This document shows, piece by piece, positions 1 through 7,600 of a DNA stretch of 64,000 bases. Both the position numbers and the translations under genes were made by a program. A model generated the notes under the pieces. That model did not search any database. It was not told where the DNA came from and saw only the letters and a list, made by a program, of their open reading frames with translations. The stretch is from UMGS1883 sp045636425 (GTDB taxonomy: Bacteria > Bacillota > Clostridia > UMGS1883): NCBI GenBank assembly GCA_045636425.1, contig JAZTXM010000005.1:1-64000 (forward strand), written 5' to 3'. How positions within the stretch are numbered: position 1 is the first letter of the stretch; the number at the start of each line of letters is the position of its first letter.

Positions 1-127
1 GTACGTTGTTTACTGTACTGTCTGGCTTGTATTCGCCTAAAGTTAATCTCAAATGAATTTAAATTCTTTTGAGCCCTTACGCTATTTAATTTTCAAGGTT
101 CAATCCGCTTCGCTTTTTTTAGCGAGC
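1..127 (-). promoter_or_regulatory. rRNA operon leader, partial, leaving the window to the left
   Basis: No coding frame is convincing here. On the minus strand, downstream of two strong promoters, the sequence reads GAACCTTGAAAATTAAATAG at about 62-81. This is the kind of CCTTGAAAA motif that precedes 16S genes in Firmicute rRNA operons. The 16S gene itself would lie beyond the left edge, so the assignment is inference from promoter strength and leader motif. Confidence 0.6.
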
Positions 128-133
128 TTGTTT

Positions 134-162
134 ATTATACATCGTCAAGCAAGCTTTGTCAA
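134..162 (-). promoter_or_regulatory. Promoter P2 of the leftward (rRNA) operon
   Basis: On the minus strand TTGACA (157-162) and TATAAT (134-139) are both perfect consensus hexamers and are separated by exactly 17 bases. Transcription would run left out of the window. Confidence 0.85.
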
Positions 163-234
163 CACTTTTTTTAAACTTTTTTAAGTTTTTTTCGGTGCCT
201 TTGTCAAAGCGCTTTTAACGCGACAACGTTGTAT

Positions 235-263
235 ATGTTACTACAAAAAAACCTCTTTGTCAA
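235..263 (-). promoter_or_regulatory. Upstream tandem promoter P1 of the leftward operon
   Basis: On the minus strand TTGACA (258-263) is followed after 17 bases by TAACAT (235-240). It stands about 100 bases upstream of the stronger promoter and points the same way. Tandem promoters of this kind are usual for rRNA operons. Confidence 0.6.
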
Positions 264-319
264 CACCTTTTTTAAACTTTTTTCAAAAAAATTTACGGTG
301 GCGAAAAACCACCGCAAAC

Positions 320-565
320 TCAGTCCCTTAACCCCATAAAAAACAGATACCCCAACGCCGCCAAAAGGATATAGTCATCACAGCCCTCAAGCACAAGCAC
401 TATTATCAGCCCTGCCAAAATGTAGTCGTCCTTTTCAAATCGAGAGAGAATCTTCTTTATATCTATTGTGTTGTGGCTTTCATGGGCCTTGGGCATTATC
501 GGCACGCTCATGCTCCGATGCACCACGCCTGTGCTTCCGCCCGCCGGCATTTGTGTTACACGCAT
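320..565 (-). CDS. Small membrane protein, unknown function
   Basis: 81-residue protein that I do not recognise by name. The first half is polar. The second half is hydrophobic, with two short stretches (around LIIVLVLEG and LLAALGYLFF) split by the acidic CDD. This resembles short clostridial membrane proteins often found in spore-forming species. It is the last of three minus-strand genes, 12 bases after its neighbour, and its ribosome site (GGCGGTGA) is weak, so it is probably translated as part of the same operon. The role is not known; a sporulation link is only a guess from company and taxon. Confidence 0.55.
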   Translation of the reverse strand: MRVTQMPAGGSTGVVHRSMSVPIMPKAHESHNTIDIKKILSRFEKDDYILAGLIIVLVLEGCDDYILLAALGYLFFMGLRD

Positions 566-577
566 TTTTTCACCGCC

Positions 578-886
578 TTAGAAAAGTTTCAAATCCTTGC
601 CCAGCTTCCCCATTGATGCAAATTTAAGTATCGTAAGGGCACTGTCCATGTACGGCGCTCGTTTTTCGCTGAGAAAAGGCTTTATTGCCAAGAGAAGCCG
701 AGTGCGGTCATCATTTACCATTCCCCCCAGAGAGGAAAGCATATTTGCGGGAAGCTTGGGAGATTCTTTTGAAGATTCTTCCTCCCCCTTTTCTTCATTA
801 TTATTTAAGGAAGAAAGTACGCCCTGCACCTTATTCATAATATCGGGGTCAGAGAGTGCCTTTGATATTTCTTTTTCAAAATCCAA
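578..886 (-). CDS. Small acidic/helical protein, unknown function
   Basis: 102 residues with a TTG start at 886, nine bases after GGAGGG; no ATG is suitably placed. The first 30 residues are an amphipathic helix (DFEKEISKALSDPDIMNKVQ), followed by a low-complexity EEKGEEESSKESP linker and a second helical part ending GKLGKDLKLF. There is no signal peptide or membrane segment. It lies 5 bases downstream of the 892-1119 gene and directly upstream of the small membrane protein, so the three are very likely co-transcribed. No function can be assigned. Confidence 0.6.
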   Translation of the reverse strand: MDFEKEISKALSDPDIMNKVQGVLSSLNNNEEKGEEESSKESPKLPANMLSSLGGMVNDDRTRLLLAIKPFLSEKRAPYMDSALTILKFASMGKLGKDLKLF

Positions 887-891
887 TTTTA

Positions 892-1119
892 TCAGCCCTC
901 CGCATTAAATATATCGGAAATCATTTTCGCAAGCTCGGGGTTTTTGCCGAGTTCCTTCATTATATTATCTTTTTGAATTGATTCTTCCCCGTTTGGGCTT
1001 TTGATTTTTTCCACCAGCTCTTTTCCCTCTTGTGTTTTAACAAAGGCACGTGCCTGCTTTACGGCATCTTTAAGCTGGGCTTTATCCATTTTTTTAATCT
1101 GCTCAATAATATCTTTCAT
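892..1119 (-). CDS. Small helical protein, unknown function
   Basis: 75-residue, highly charged, probably all-helical protein beginning MKDIIEQIKKMDKAQLKDA. AGGAG stands nine bases before the ATG. It is the first gene of a three-gene minus-strand cluster and diverges from the phosphoesterase gene. Upstream, CATATTAT (minus strand, 1139-1146) resembles the -10 element of mother-cell sporulation sigma factors, but I see no matching -35, so this is a weak hint only. Confidence 0.6.
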   Translation of the reverse strand: MKDIIEQIKKMDKAQLKDAVKQARAFVKTQEGKELVEKIKSPNGEESIQKDNIMKELGKNPELAKMISDIFNAEG

Positions 1120-1151
1120 AAATCATCACTCCTATTTAATAATATGCCGTC

Positions 1152-1180
1152 TTGACAGATTGTGTTCTTTCCTATAAAAT
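1152..1180 (+). promoter_or_regulatory. Promoter of the phosphoesterase gene
   Basis: TTGACA (1152-1157) and TAAAAT (1175-1180) are 17 bases apart. The promoter overlaps an upstream in-frame ATG at 1152, which argues that translation really begins at 1200. Confidence 0.7.
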
Positions 1181-1199
1181 AAATATCGGAGTTGATTAT

Positions 1200-1688
1200 A
1201 TGAGAGCTATTGTAATGTCTGACAGCCATACAAATACCGCTGCCTGCGAAAGAGCCATTTCGGCAATCGGGCAGAAAAACATAGATATGATAATCCACCT
1301 TGGGGATGTTGCCCGCGATGTGGACTATCTGGAAAGTCTTTATTACCCAATAAGGGTTGTATCGGTTTTGGGAAATAACGATTATATGCGGAGCGAGGAT
1401 TTCGAGCGGGTTATTGATTTTGACGGGCATAAAATATTCCTCTGCCACGGGCATACTCAGTCGGTCAGCTACGGAACGGAAAAGTTGGAGCAGACCGCCC
1501 TTAGCAAAGGGTGCGAGGCGGCACTTTTCGGCCACACCCACCACGCCGTGCTTAAAAAGGGAGAAAGCGGAATTATTATTCTTAACCCCGGAAGCGTGGC
1601 AAAGCCCAGAGGGGGAAGCCCCTCCTTTGCAGTACTTGAAACGGAAAACGGCAAGCTTTCCGCCGCAATTGTTGACTGGATCTTATAA
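1200..1688 (+). CDS. YfcE/MJ0936-type metallophosphoesterase
   Basis: 162-residue cytosolic calcineurin-like phosphoesterase. The metal-site motifs are in family order: DSH near residue 9 (SDSHTNT), GDV (HLGDVARD) near 45, GNND near 68, and GHTH near 124 (LFGHTHH), with an earlier CHGH. Members hydrolyse phosphodiesters in vitro; the physiological substrate of the YfcE group is not settled. The start at 1200 is chosen because GGAG lies 8 bases before it and the promoter covers the earlier ATG. The gene may run on into the 1718 membrane protein, 29 bases away. Confidence 0.85.
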   Translation: MRAIVMSDSHTNTAACERAISAIGQKNIDMIIHLGDVARDVDYLESLYYPIRVVSVLGNNDYMRSEDFERVIDFDGHKIFLCHGHTQSVSYGTEKLEQTALSKGCEAALFGHTHHAVLKKGESGIIILNPGSVAKPRGGSPSFAVLETENGKLSAAIVDWIL

Positions 1689-1717
1689 ACTGCGGAGTGT
1701 AAAGAAAGGAATTTATT

Positions 1718-2119
1718 ATGGAAGAAAAAAAAGAAATATACAGATGCCGAGCAGTGATGCCTAAAAGCGACAAGCGGATATTTTTTGAGCTTATGGGAGT
1801 GGTCCTCCTGTGCTTTGTTTTGTTTCACATTGGAAACATCCTCCCCTTTGGTTGGTTTTTGCAGATTGCGACGCTTCTTGTAAGTGCGATTCTGATAAAT
1901 AAAATACTCCGACAGGGAACTTTTATCAAAACCTACGTTTTGTACGAGGACTCCCTCATAGTTCTCACCCGATACGGGCTGATTGAAAAGGAAACGGCTT
2001 GCTTTCCCCTTTCGGAAGCAAAATTTGCAACACAGACTGTAGAATACCAGGGAAAGACATATCCTTTTTATCCCGATGATAAATTAAAAAGGCTTCTAAA
2101 GGAAAACCACCTCTCATAA
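1718..2119 (+). CDS. Membrane protein of unknown function
   Basis: 133 residues with a short N-terminal cytosolic part (MEEKKEIYRCRAVMPKSDKR), then two closely spaced hydrophobic segments (about residues 23-60), then a soluble C-terminal region with a beta-rich look (TYVLYEDSLIVLTRYG). AGAAAGGA precedes the ATG. This topology is like YcxB-type proteins with a membrane hairpin and a PH-like C-terminal domain, but the similarity is by shape only. Its stop codon lies inside the perfect hairpin that precedes bofA. Confidence 0.65.
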   Translation: MEEKKEIYRCRAVMPKSDKRIFFELMGVVLLCFVLFHIGNILPFGWFLQIATLLVSAILINKILRQGTFIKTYVLYEDSLIVLTRYGLIEKETACFPLSEAKFATQTVEYQGKTYPFYPDDKLKRLLKENHLS

Positions 2120-2141
2120 TATAGGTATGAGAGGTGGTTTT
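2103..2141 (+). promoter_or_regulatory. Perfect 16-bp inverted repeat covering the bofA ribosome site
   Basis: The left arm 2103-2118 (AAAACCACCTCTCATA) and right arm 2126-2141 pair perfectly around a 7-base loop. The left arm includes the stop codon of the upstream gene. The right arm contains the whole GAGAGGTGG ribosome site of bofA and ends one base before its ATG at 2142. The right arm ends in TTTT, so the structure could act as a terminator, a block on bofA translation, or both. Confidence 0.75.
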
Positions 2142-2384
2142 ATGAATTTTCTTTTTTATATACTGGGAATTGTGCTTTGCGTGCTTTTCTTCCTTAATAT
2201 AGATAATGCGGCAAAGCTTCTTTTAAAGATTACAGGTGCCTTTGCAGTGCTTTTTATCTACAATGCCTTAGCGGCACAGCTATCCTTTGTACAAGTTGGC
2301 ATTAATCTTATAACCGCCTCAACTTTAGCGGTGCTTAATCTTCCGGGCGGAATTCTTCTGTTATTGCTATCGGCAATTTTTTAG
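2142..2384 (+). CDS. bofA: BofA-like regulator of pro-sigma-K processing
   Basis: 80-residue integral membrane protein. The C-terminal GINLITASTLAVLNLPGGILLLLL matches the BofA family hallmark, including the invariant-looking N-x-x-T motif and the closing PG. In Bacillus, BofA sits in the outer forespore membrane and, with SpoIVFA, holds the SpoIVFB protease inactive until pro-sigma-K is cleaved. The start at 2142 is preferred because GAGGTGG lies just upstream; an in-frame ATG at 2127 is inside that ribosome site. The 3' end overlaps the convergent DUF5662 gene by 50 bases. It indicates a spore-forming host. Confidence 0.85.
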   Translation: MNFLFYILGIVLCVLFFLNIDNAAKLLLKITGAFAVLFIYNALAAQLSFVQVGINLITASTLAVLNLPGGILLLLLSAIF

Positions 2385-2943
2385 GATACTGCCCGGTTTT
2401 CACAGTGCGTTTTATGTGATTAAAGGTCTCTTTCTCACCCTTTTCCCGAAGCATAAGAAGCCAGCTTTCCAAAAGATCGCTCGTTTCGGGATGAATAAAT
2501 CTGTTTGGCTTACCCCTCTGAAAATATTCATAGGGGTGTTTTTCGTTGTAATTTTCTTTCTGATAAATCTTGCTGGCGGCAACTCTGTCACAAAACATTT
2601 CCGCCACGTAGCGGACAGGCATTTTAACAGGCTTTACCCGCCTTTCCACCGGATTGTAATCCGTCCAATATTCAAAATGATGCTTGTTTCTGCCCTTGTG
2701 GTGAAGCCATGCACCGCTGTAGCCCTTTTCCTTTCGCTCCGTTTCGTTGGGGCTGAAGGTGCCTGCATAATATTTTACTCCCTGCCAGAACTCTGTGGGG
2801 GTGTATTTGGACAAGTCATGGCGGAGCCCCTGCCAAAATATACCCGCCTTACTGCTGTGACTGATAACGGCATGGCGGTGGCGTGTAATCGTCCTTAAAT
2901 GGTTTATTGCATTTGAAAAATAATTGGTTTTCAAAAAAAACAT
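2335..2943 (-). CDS. DUF5662 family protein
   Basis: About 200-residue cytosolic protein rich in His, Trp and Tyr. Motifs include HLRTITRHRHAV, GLRHDLSKYTPTEFW, GYSGAWLHHKGRNKHHFEYW and a closing EIL-like region. I recognise the pattern as DUF5662, a family common in Clostridia with HD-like histidine/aspartate pairs but no established reaction. AAAGGA is directly adjacent to the ATG at 2943, while an in-frame TTG three codons on has ideal spacing, so the true start may be 2934. The gene converges on bofA and is divergent from the sigma factor gene. Confidence 0.75.
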   Translation of the reverse strand: MFFLKTNYFSNAINHLRTITRHRHAVISHSSKAGIFWQGLRHDLSKYTPTEFWQGVKYYAGTFSPNETERKEKGYSGAWLHHKGRNKHHFEYWTDYNPVERRVKPVKMPVRYVAEMFCDRVAASKIYQKENYNEKHPYEYFQRGKPNRFIHPETSDLLESWLLMLREKGEKETFNHIKRTVKTGQYPKKLPIAITEEFRPED

Positions 2944-2970
2944 TCCTTTTTATTAAATATTTATGTTTTT

Positions 2971-2999
2971 ATAATAACACCGCTTTTCTTTTTTTTCAA
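2971..2999 (-). promoter_or_regulatory. Promoter of the DUF5662 gene
   Basis: On the minus strand TTGAAA (2994-2999), then 17 bases, then TATTAT (2971-2976). Confidence 0.6.
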
Positions 3000-3042
3000 T
3001 ATGTGTTATTATTTTTTTATGAACCTTACGGATTTATACGAC

Positions 3043-3048
3043 TATAAT
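3043..3048 (+). promoter_or_regulatory. -10 element of the sigma/anti-sigma operon
   Basis: TATAAT at 3043-3048 has only a weak -35 (TGAACC at 3020-3025, 17 bases upstream). The transcript would begin about 15 bases before the TTG start of the sigma gene, giving a very short leader. Confidence 0.5.
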
Positions 3049-3069
3049 TATATGAAAGGGGTTAATGTT

Positions 3070-3579
3070 TTGAAACAGACAGACATAAACCGCCTCGTTA
3101 CCCTGCACGGGAAAAAGCTATATAACTTCTGCCTGAGGCTTTGCAAAAACACGCATGACGCCGATGATTTGTATCAGGATACATTTTTAAAGGCAATGGA
3201 AAAAGCCTCTCTTATCGATGAGGACAATAATCCCTCGGCATACCTTTGCACAATTGCCGTTTCGTTGTGGAAAAGTGCACTCAGAAAAGACGCCCGCAGG
3301 CAGGAAATTGCCCCCACCGTACCGATTGAAAATCAGCTTAATGCAAAAGGTGACCAAAACATTGAAGATGACATTTTAAAAAACGAGCTTTCCGAGGAAA
3401 TCAAACGTGCAGTTTTATCTCTCGACGATAATCTTCGCCCGTGTGTGCTTCTTCACTACATCGGCGAAATGAATCTATCCCAAATTGCCGAGGTGCTGAA
3501 AATTCCCGAAGGCACGGTTAAAAGCAGGCTTTTTACTGCCAGAAAAAAATTAAAAGAAAAGATAGGAGAAGAGCTATGA
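3070..3579 (+). CDS. ECF-family RNA polymerase sigma factor
   Basis: 169-residue sigma-70 of the extracytoplasmic-function type. Region 2 spans roughly residues 15-80 (KLYNFCLRLCKNTHDADDLYQDTFLKA, core-binding and -10 recognition). Region 4 is the C-terminal part (SLDDNLRPCVLLHYIGEMNLSQIAEVLKIPEGTVKSRLF, a helix-turn-helix that reads the -35). There is no region 1 or 3. The TTG at 3070 is chosen because AAAGGGG lies 8 bases upstream, while earlier ATGs lack a ribosome site and precede the -10 element. The stop overlaps the next gene as ATGA, the usual arrangement for a sigma factor and the anti-sigma factor that controls it. Confidence 0.85.
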   Translation: MKQTDINRLVTLHGKKLYNFCLRLCKNTHDADDLYQDTFLKAMEKASLIDEDNNPSAYLCTIAVSLWKSALRKDARRQEIAPTVPIENQLNAKGDQNIEDDILKNELSEEIKRAVLSLDDNLRPCVLLHYIGEMNLSQIAEVLKIPEGTVKSRLFTARKKLKEKIGEEL

Positions 3580-4193
3580 TGGACAAAGAGTTTGACAATG
3601 CCATAAAAGAGGCTCTCACCTCTGATGAGGTTCCCGAGGGGCTTAATTGCTCCTTGTTTAAAAAGGCACAAGGGAAAATTAAAAAAGCTAAAATATATAC
3701 GTTCACAAAATTTGCAACTGCGTTTGCGGCAGTGTTTATCTGCGGAGTTTGCGTTCTTTCCGTTTACAATTCCCATAACAGCAAGGGGATAAAGCAGGAT
3801 ATTGTAAAGGATAACAAAAAAGAGGAGTCGGTTGAAATTTCGCCCAAGGCGGCACGCTCCGTCAATGATTCCATGCCGGCATCCGAAGCCACCGAGGAAA
3901 AGGTGTCTGATTCTGCGGTTGCCTTTAATTTAAGAAAAACTTTAACTCTATCTGATTTATTTAATGAGGGTTATGATTTTAAAAAGACGATAAACGAAAA
4001 AATCAGAGAGCAAATAAGTGTACTTCCCAATGCGGGAGAATATAAATTTTCTGGAATTTCCGAAAATGTCCGATTTTCACTGAGTGAGGAAAACACGCTC
4101 ACAATTATTTTCAACGAGGGTGAAATCACACTTCCCACTCACGGCGAACAGTATTTCACCGTGGGAACAGTGGCAAACGGAGTTTTAAACTGA
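3576..4193 (+). CDS. Membrane-anchored anti-sigma factor (probable)
   Basis: 205 residues. The N-terminal ~45 residues are cytosolic, followed by one membrane segment (TFTKFATAFAAVFICGVCVLSVY, about 44-64), a polar Ser/Glu-rich linker and a C-terminal extracellular domain ending VGTVANGVLN. It overlaps the sigma gene by four bases. The topology and translational coupling fit a one-pass anti-sigma factor that holds the ECF sigma at the membrane. The N-terminal part has no clear zinc-binding HxxxCxxC motif, so it is not a standard ZAS protein. The inducing signal is unknown. Confidence 0.65.
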   Translation: MMDKEFDNAIKEALTSDEVPEGLNCSLFKKAQGKIKKAKIYTFTKFATAFAAVFICGVCVLSVYNSHNSKGIKQDIVKDNKKEESVEISPKAARSVNDSMPASEATEEKVSDSAVAFNLRKTLTLSDLFNEGYDFKKTINEKIREQISVLPNAGEYKFSGISENVRFSLSEENTLTIIFNEGEITLPTHGEQYFTVGTVANGVLN

Positions 4194-4222
4194 AATTTTG
4201 CCAAAAAAGGTTGTTTTATACC

Positions 4223-4251
4223 TTGATTTTTATGAAAACCCGTGCTACAAT
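4223..4251 (+). promoter_or_regulatory. Promoter of the cobalamin-riboswitch operon
   Basis: TTGATT (4223-4228), 17 bases, TACAAT (4246-4251). Transcription would begin near 4258, immediately before the aptamer. Confidence 0.7.
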
Positions 4252-4261
4252 AACCACGTAA

Positions 4262-4508
4262 ACTTAATATTTCACACAGAGTGTTGATTATACCCCTTTG
4301 GGTATAATCGGTGAAAAGGGAATGGGGTGAGAATCCCCTGCGGTAAACTGTCGGTGTGTGCATCGAATGTTTTTATATCCGTTATCGAAAGATAGTCATT
4401 GGGAAACTGAGAAGGCAGGATATAAAAATGCGGACATATTTGTCTATATGGTGCGAGTCACAAGACCTGCTTTGATGTTATCTCGTAAGTACTTTAGCCA
4501 TTAGAGTA
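4262..4508 (+). ncRNA. Cobalamin (B12) riboswitch aptamer
   Basis: The conserved blocks of the cobalamin aptamer appear in order: GGTGAAAAGGGAAT (about 4310-4323), GGTGAGAATCCCCTGCGG, the AACTGTCGG segment, GTCATTGGG and GAGAAGGC in the 3' half, and the B12-box-like AGTCACAAGACCTGC at 4456-4470. In this class, binding of adenosyl- or other cobalamins shuts down expression. Exact aptamer ends are approximate. It lies between a good promoter and an intrinsic terminator, upstream of the five-gene surface/ECF operon. Confidence 0.85.
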
Positions 4509-4563
4509 TAGGGATAGCGTTTTCGGCTTTTGTCGAATTGTGATTCATCACAGAAAAACTCAG

Positions 4564-4603
4564 CTGTGGTAATTTTTCAAAGAAAAATTGCCGCAGTTTT
4601 TTT
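4564..4603 (+). terminator. Riboswitch-associated intrinsic terminator (expression platform)
   Basis: A 15-bp stem with two G-U pairs (4564-4578 with 4582-4596, loop AAA) is followed by seven T residues (4597-4603), about 60 bases after the aptamer. The 3' arm can instead pair with CTGCGGTAA at 4609-4617, a mutually exclusive fold. That suggests transcriptional attenuation, although the aptamer-to-platform switch cannot be modelled by eye. Confidence 0.75.
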
Positions 4604-4690
4604 ACTTTCTGCGGTAAGAAAAACCGGAGGTGAAAAACACAATAGGAACAACTTGTAACAGAACTGAGTTTTAGAAAGGATGAAATCAAA

Positions 4691-7600
4691 GTGAATATTA
4701 AAAAGACATTTATAACTACCGTAACATTATTATTGGTCTTTGCAATGCTGATGCTCTCCCCGGCAGGAGCGTCTGCCTCAAACAGGCTGGCAATCGGTGC
4801 CGTGACAGACAAAGGCTCGCTTGATTATGTGGAATTTATGGATTCAAACGGAAATCCCATTGAAAATGCAGAGCTTTCTATAGAAGACAAAACAATTACT
4901 GTCATTCTTCCCAAGCATTACGCTGTTTCGGAAAAAATAACAGCGGTGTTTTCTCTTACACAAAACAGCGACGGAGTGCCCTATGTTACTCCTAAAAACA
5001 AAGCGAGCGGTCCGAGTTCGGGCAAGGCGTGGAATAACAGAACGAATACATATACAACTGCTCTTTCAAAGGGCATAGGAACGCAAACCGTATATTTTTA
5101 TAACATAAAGGAACCTAAAGCAACAACAAACAAATATGACGTTTATACCATTAATTATGAAGTTAAAAATGAACTTCCTGTTCTTGCCGACGGGATAGGA
5201 GAGACCACCACAGCCGAGATTGTTGCAGGCGAAACATACTCACTTGACCTTGCACCTATCTTTACAGATGCAGATGGTGATGAGCTTACCTATAGCGTAA
5301 AAATAAACGGCGAAGCGGCAGTATCGGCTGATGAAAATTACAGTTTTACACCAACTATCGGCGGAACATATACACTTGAGTTTTTTGCAAATGACTCTAT
5401 GGCTACATCGGAAGCTTCATACACAGTCACACTTAAAGTGATAAATTCTGACGCAACTTACGATATGACTGTTGTGCTTCCCGATGATATAAATCCGACA
5501 TTTTATATCACAAACGGATATGGAGATGACGGAATTGACATTCTTGGCGATGAGCTTGTCTTTGTAAAAGGTGAAACCGAGGAAAACAAAACAGCTTATA
5601 CCGTTTCTGTCCCCGAAAATATTTCCCAAATTTCCGTTCGTGACGCTGTATATGGCGGCATGGCAATACCTTCATCAAGTGAAAGCTCGGTAAATCTCTG
5701 CAAGGTGCAGACAGAAATTACAGATTCAGGAGAAAAAGTGATTTCGGGCATTGTCAGCGTTTCTTACGATGCTCATAAAGCGGTAGGCGTTGACGGCAAC
5801 TTCTTACTTGCAAAAGAAAAGGAATATACATTTTCGGCTCAACCGTCAGAAACAGCACTCTATAACGCCGCATCAAAAACATTCGTATTAGAAGATACAA
5901 ATACCGTAATTCTCAAAGCACCCTACAAAAGTCCCAAAACAATCATAACCACTATGGGGGCTATGGCAAAGCTTTTCAAATATCAGAATAATTACTTTGT
6001 TCATACGGTCTATGAACCGCTTGCTTGTGTGGATAACGGCGACGGTACATCTACACACTATTTTTCAGTTGACGGCAATATAAGCTACCGTGTGTCAATG
6101 GATGGTAAAATCACAAAGGCAGGTTATCTTTCACGCAACTCGGCGACCGTACTCCATACCGATTCGGATGCACTTCCGGGGGACAGAGTGGACTATAGCA
6201 CGGCAGGAACGGATGCCGCTGCCGTTGCAGATGACAGTGTGCTTCTTAACACAAATCAGCAAAGCCATCTTTCACTCTCTGTCGGACAGACTAAAACCAT
6301 TAAAGCATACAGGGCTTGGCAAATTGTCAACAACACCACCGCAAATCACATCATTGAACCTGATTTTAATTTTAATATAATTTCGGGTGATGATGTTCTA
6401 ACCCTTACCTCTTATGAAAATCAGCCAATGACAAACAGTAGCGGTAATTGGCGCACACTTACTGCTATCGGTGAAGGAACTGCAATTATCGAGGTAACAT
6501 ACGACGCAATCTTAATTGACGGAGGTAGCCACGGCGGTTTCTACGGGGCGACTGACCCTGCACGGACAGGACTTTTTGTAGTAACGGTAGGTGCAGATGT
6601 TCCCGAGGTTGATTTTGGTATTGAAAGCAAAACAAGTGCAGGAAGTATACTCTATCAGGAAACAAACAAAAAGCCTTGGGACAGTGAATTTGATACTCTT
6701 TACTTCTTTGGCGAACGTGGTGAACTGAGGCTTTCACCCACCCTCACAGACGGAAGCATAACAGAGGTTGCCGTTTCACACAATAAGGGCGAAAGCTTTG
6801 TAATTCTTGAAGCCGCTGACGGCGTATACACTGCCCCGATTGTATCGGGCAACAATATTATCCGTGTAACTACCGATAAGGGCATAGCATACAAAATAGT
6901 CCGAGGTGATAGGATAGAGCTTTCGGTTAAGAACATTACAAATCCGGGAAAGCCCATAGCCGCAGGCGACACGGTAAGCCTTAAGCTTGTTGGCGTGCAT
7001 ACGCCCATTCCAAAGATTTCGGGGACATTCAATCCCGGTTACAGCGGTAACACAGACGGAGAAAGCAAGGTGCATCTCCGTTACAGCTATGGTGAAGAAA
7101 GTATAGTAAGCGAAGGCAAACAGTACGATTTCTCCCTGAATGGTACTACTATGGAATTTGCCTTTCCGCAAGAGGGTGAGAAGACAGAATTTACTCTCAC
7201 AGACGGCTATATCGGAGTCGGGGTAATCGGTGTTACGGGATTTTCGGATGACGGCGACAGCCACCGTAACATTCCCGACGGCGGTGGCGGAACAAGAGAT
7301 AACAAAACCACATTTACCACTCGCAGTCTGCTTCCCGATATTACACTAAGTATCGGTATGCTTCCGAGCGGAAACACTGCCCCCTTTATCCGTGAAAACG
7401 CGCCTGAAACGGCAACGCTCAATCTCGGAGGCACATACGCCCTTAGTATGTCAAAGGTTTTCACAGACCGCGACAACGACACTCTCACATATACCGCAAA
7501 AGTTAATGACGGCGAAGCTTCTGTGGTAGAAGATGCGTATTACACCTTTACTCCGGATAGCGTGGGTACATATACAATAACCTTTGTTGCGAAAGACAAT

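Noticed and set aside
1116..1544. 142-residue minus-strand frame over the phosphoesterase gene
   Set aside because: Opposite strand of a gene with intact metal-site motifs; no ribosome site or domain.
3020..3042. TGAACC...CGAC as an ECF-type self-recognised promoter of the sigma gene
   Set aside because: The spacer is only 13 bases, shorter than the 16-17 usual for ECF promoters; TATAAT at 3043 is a better -10.
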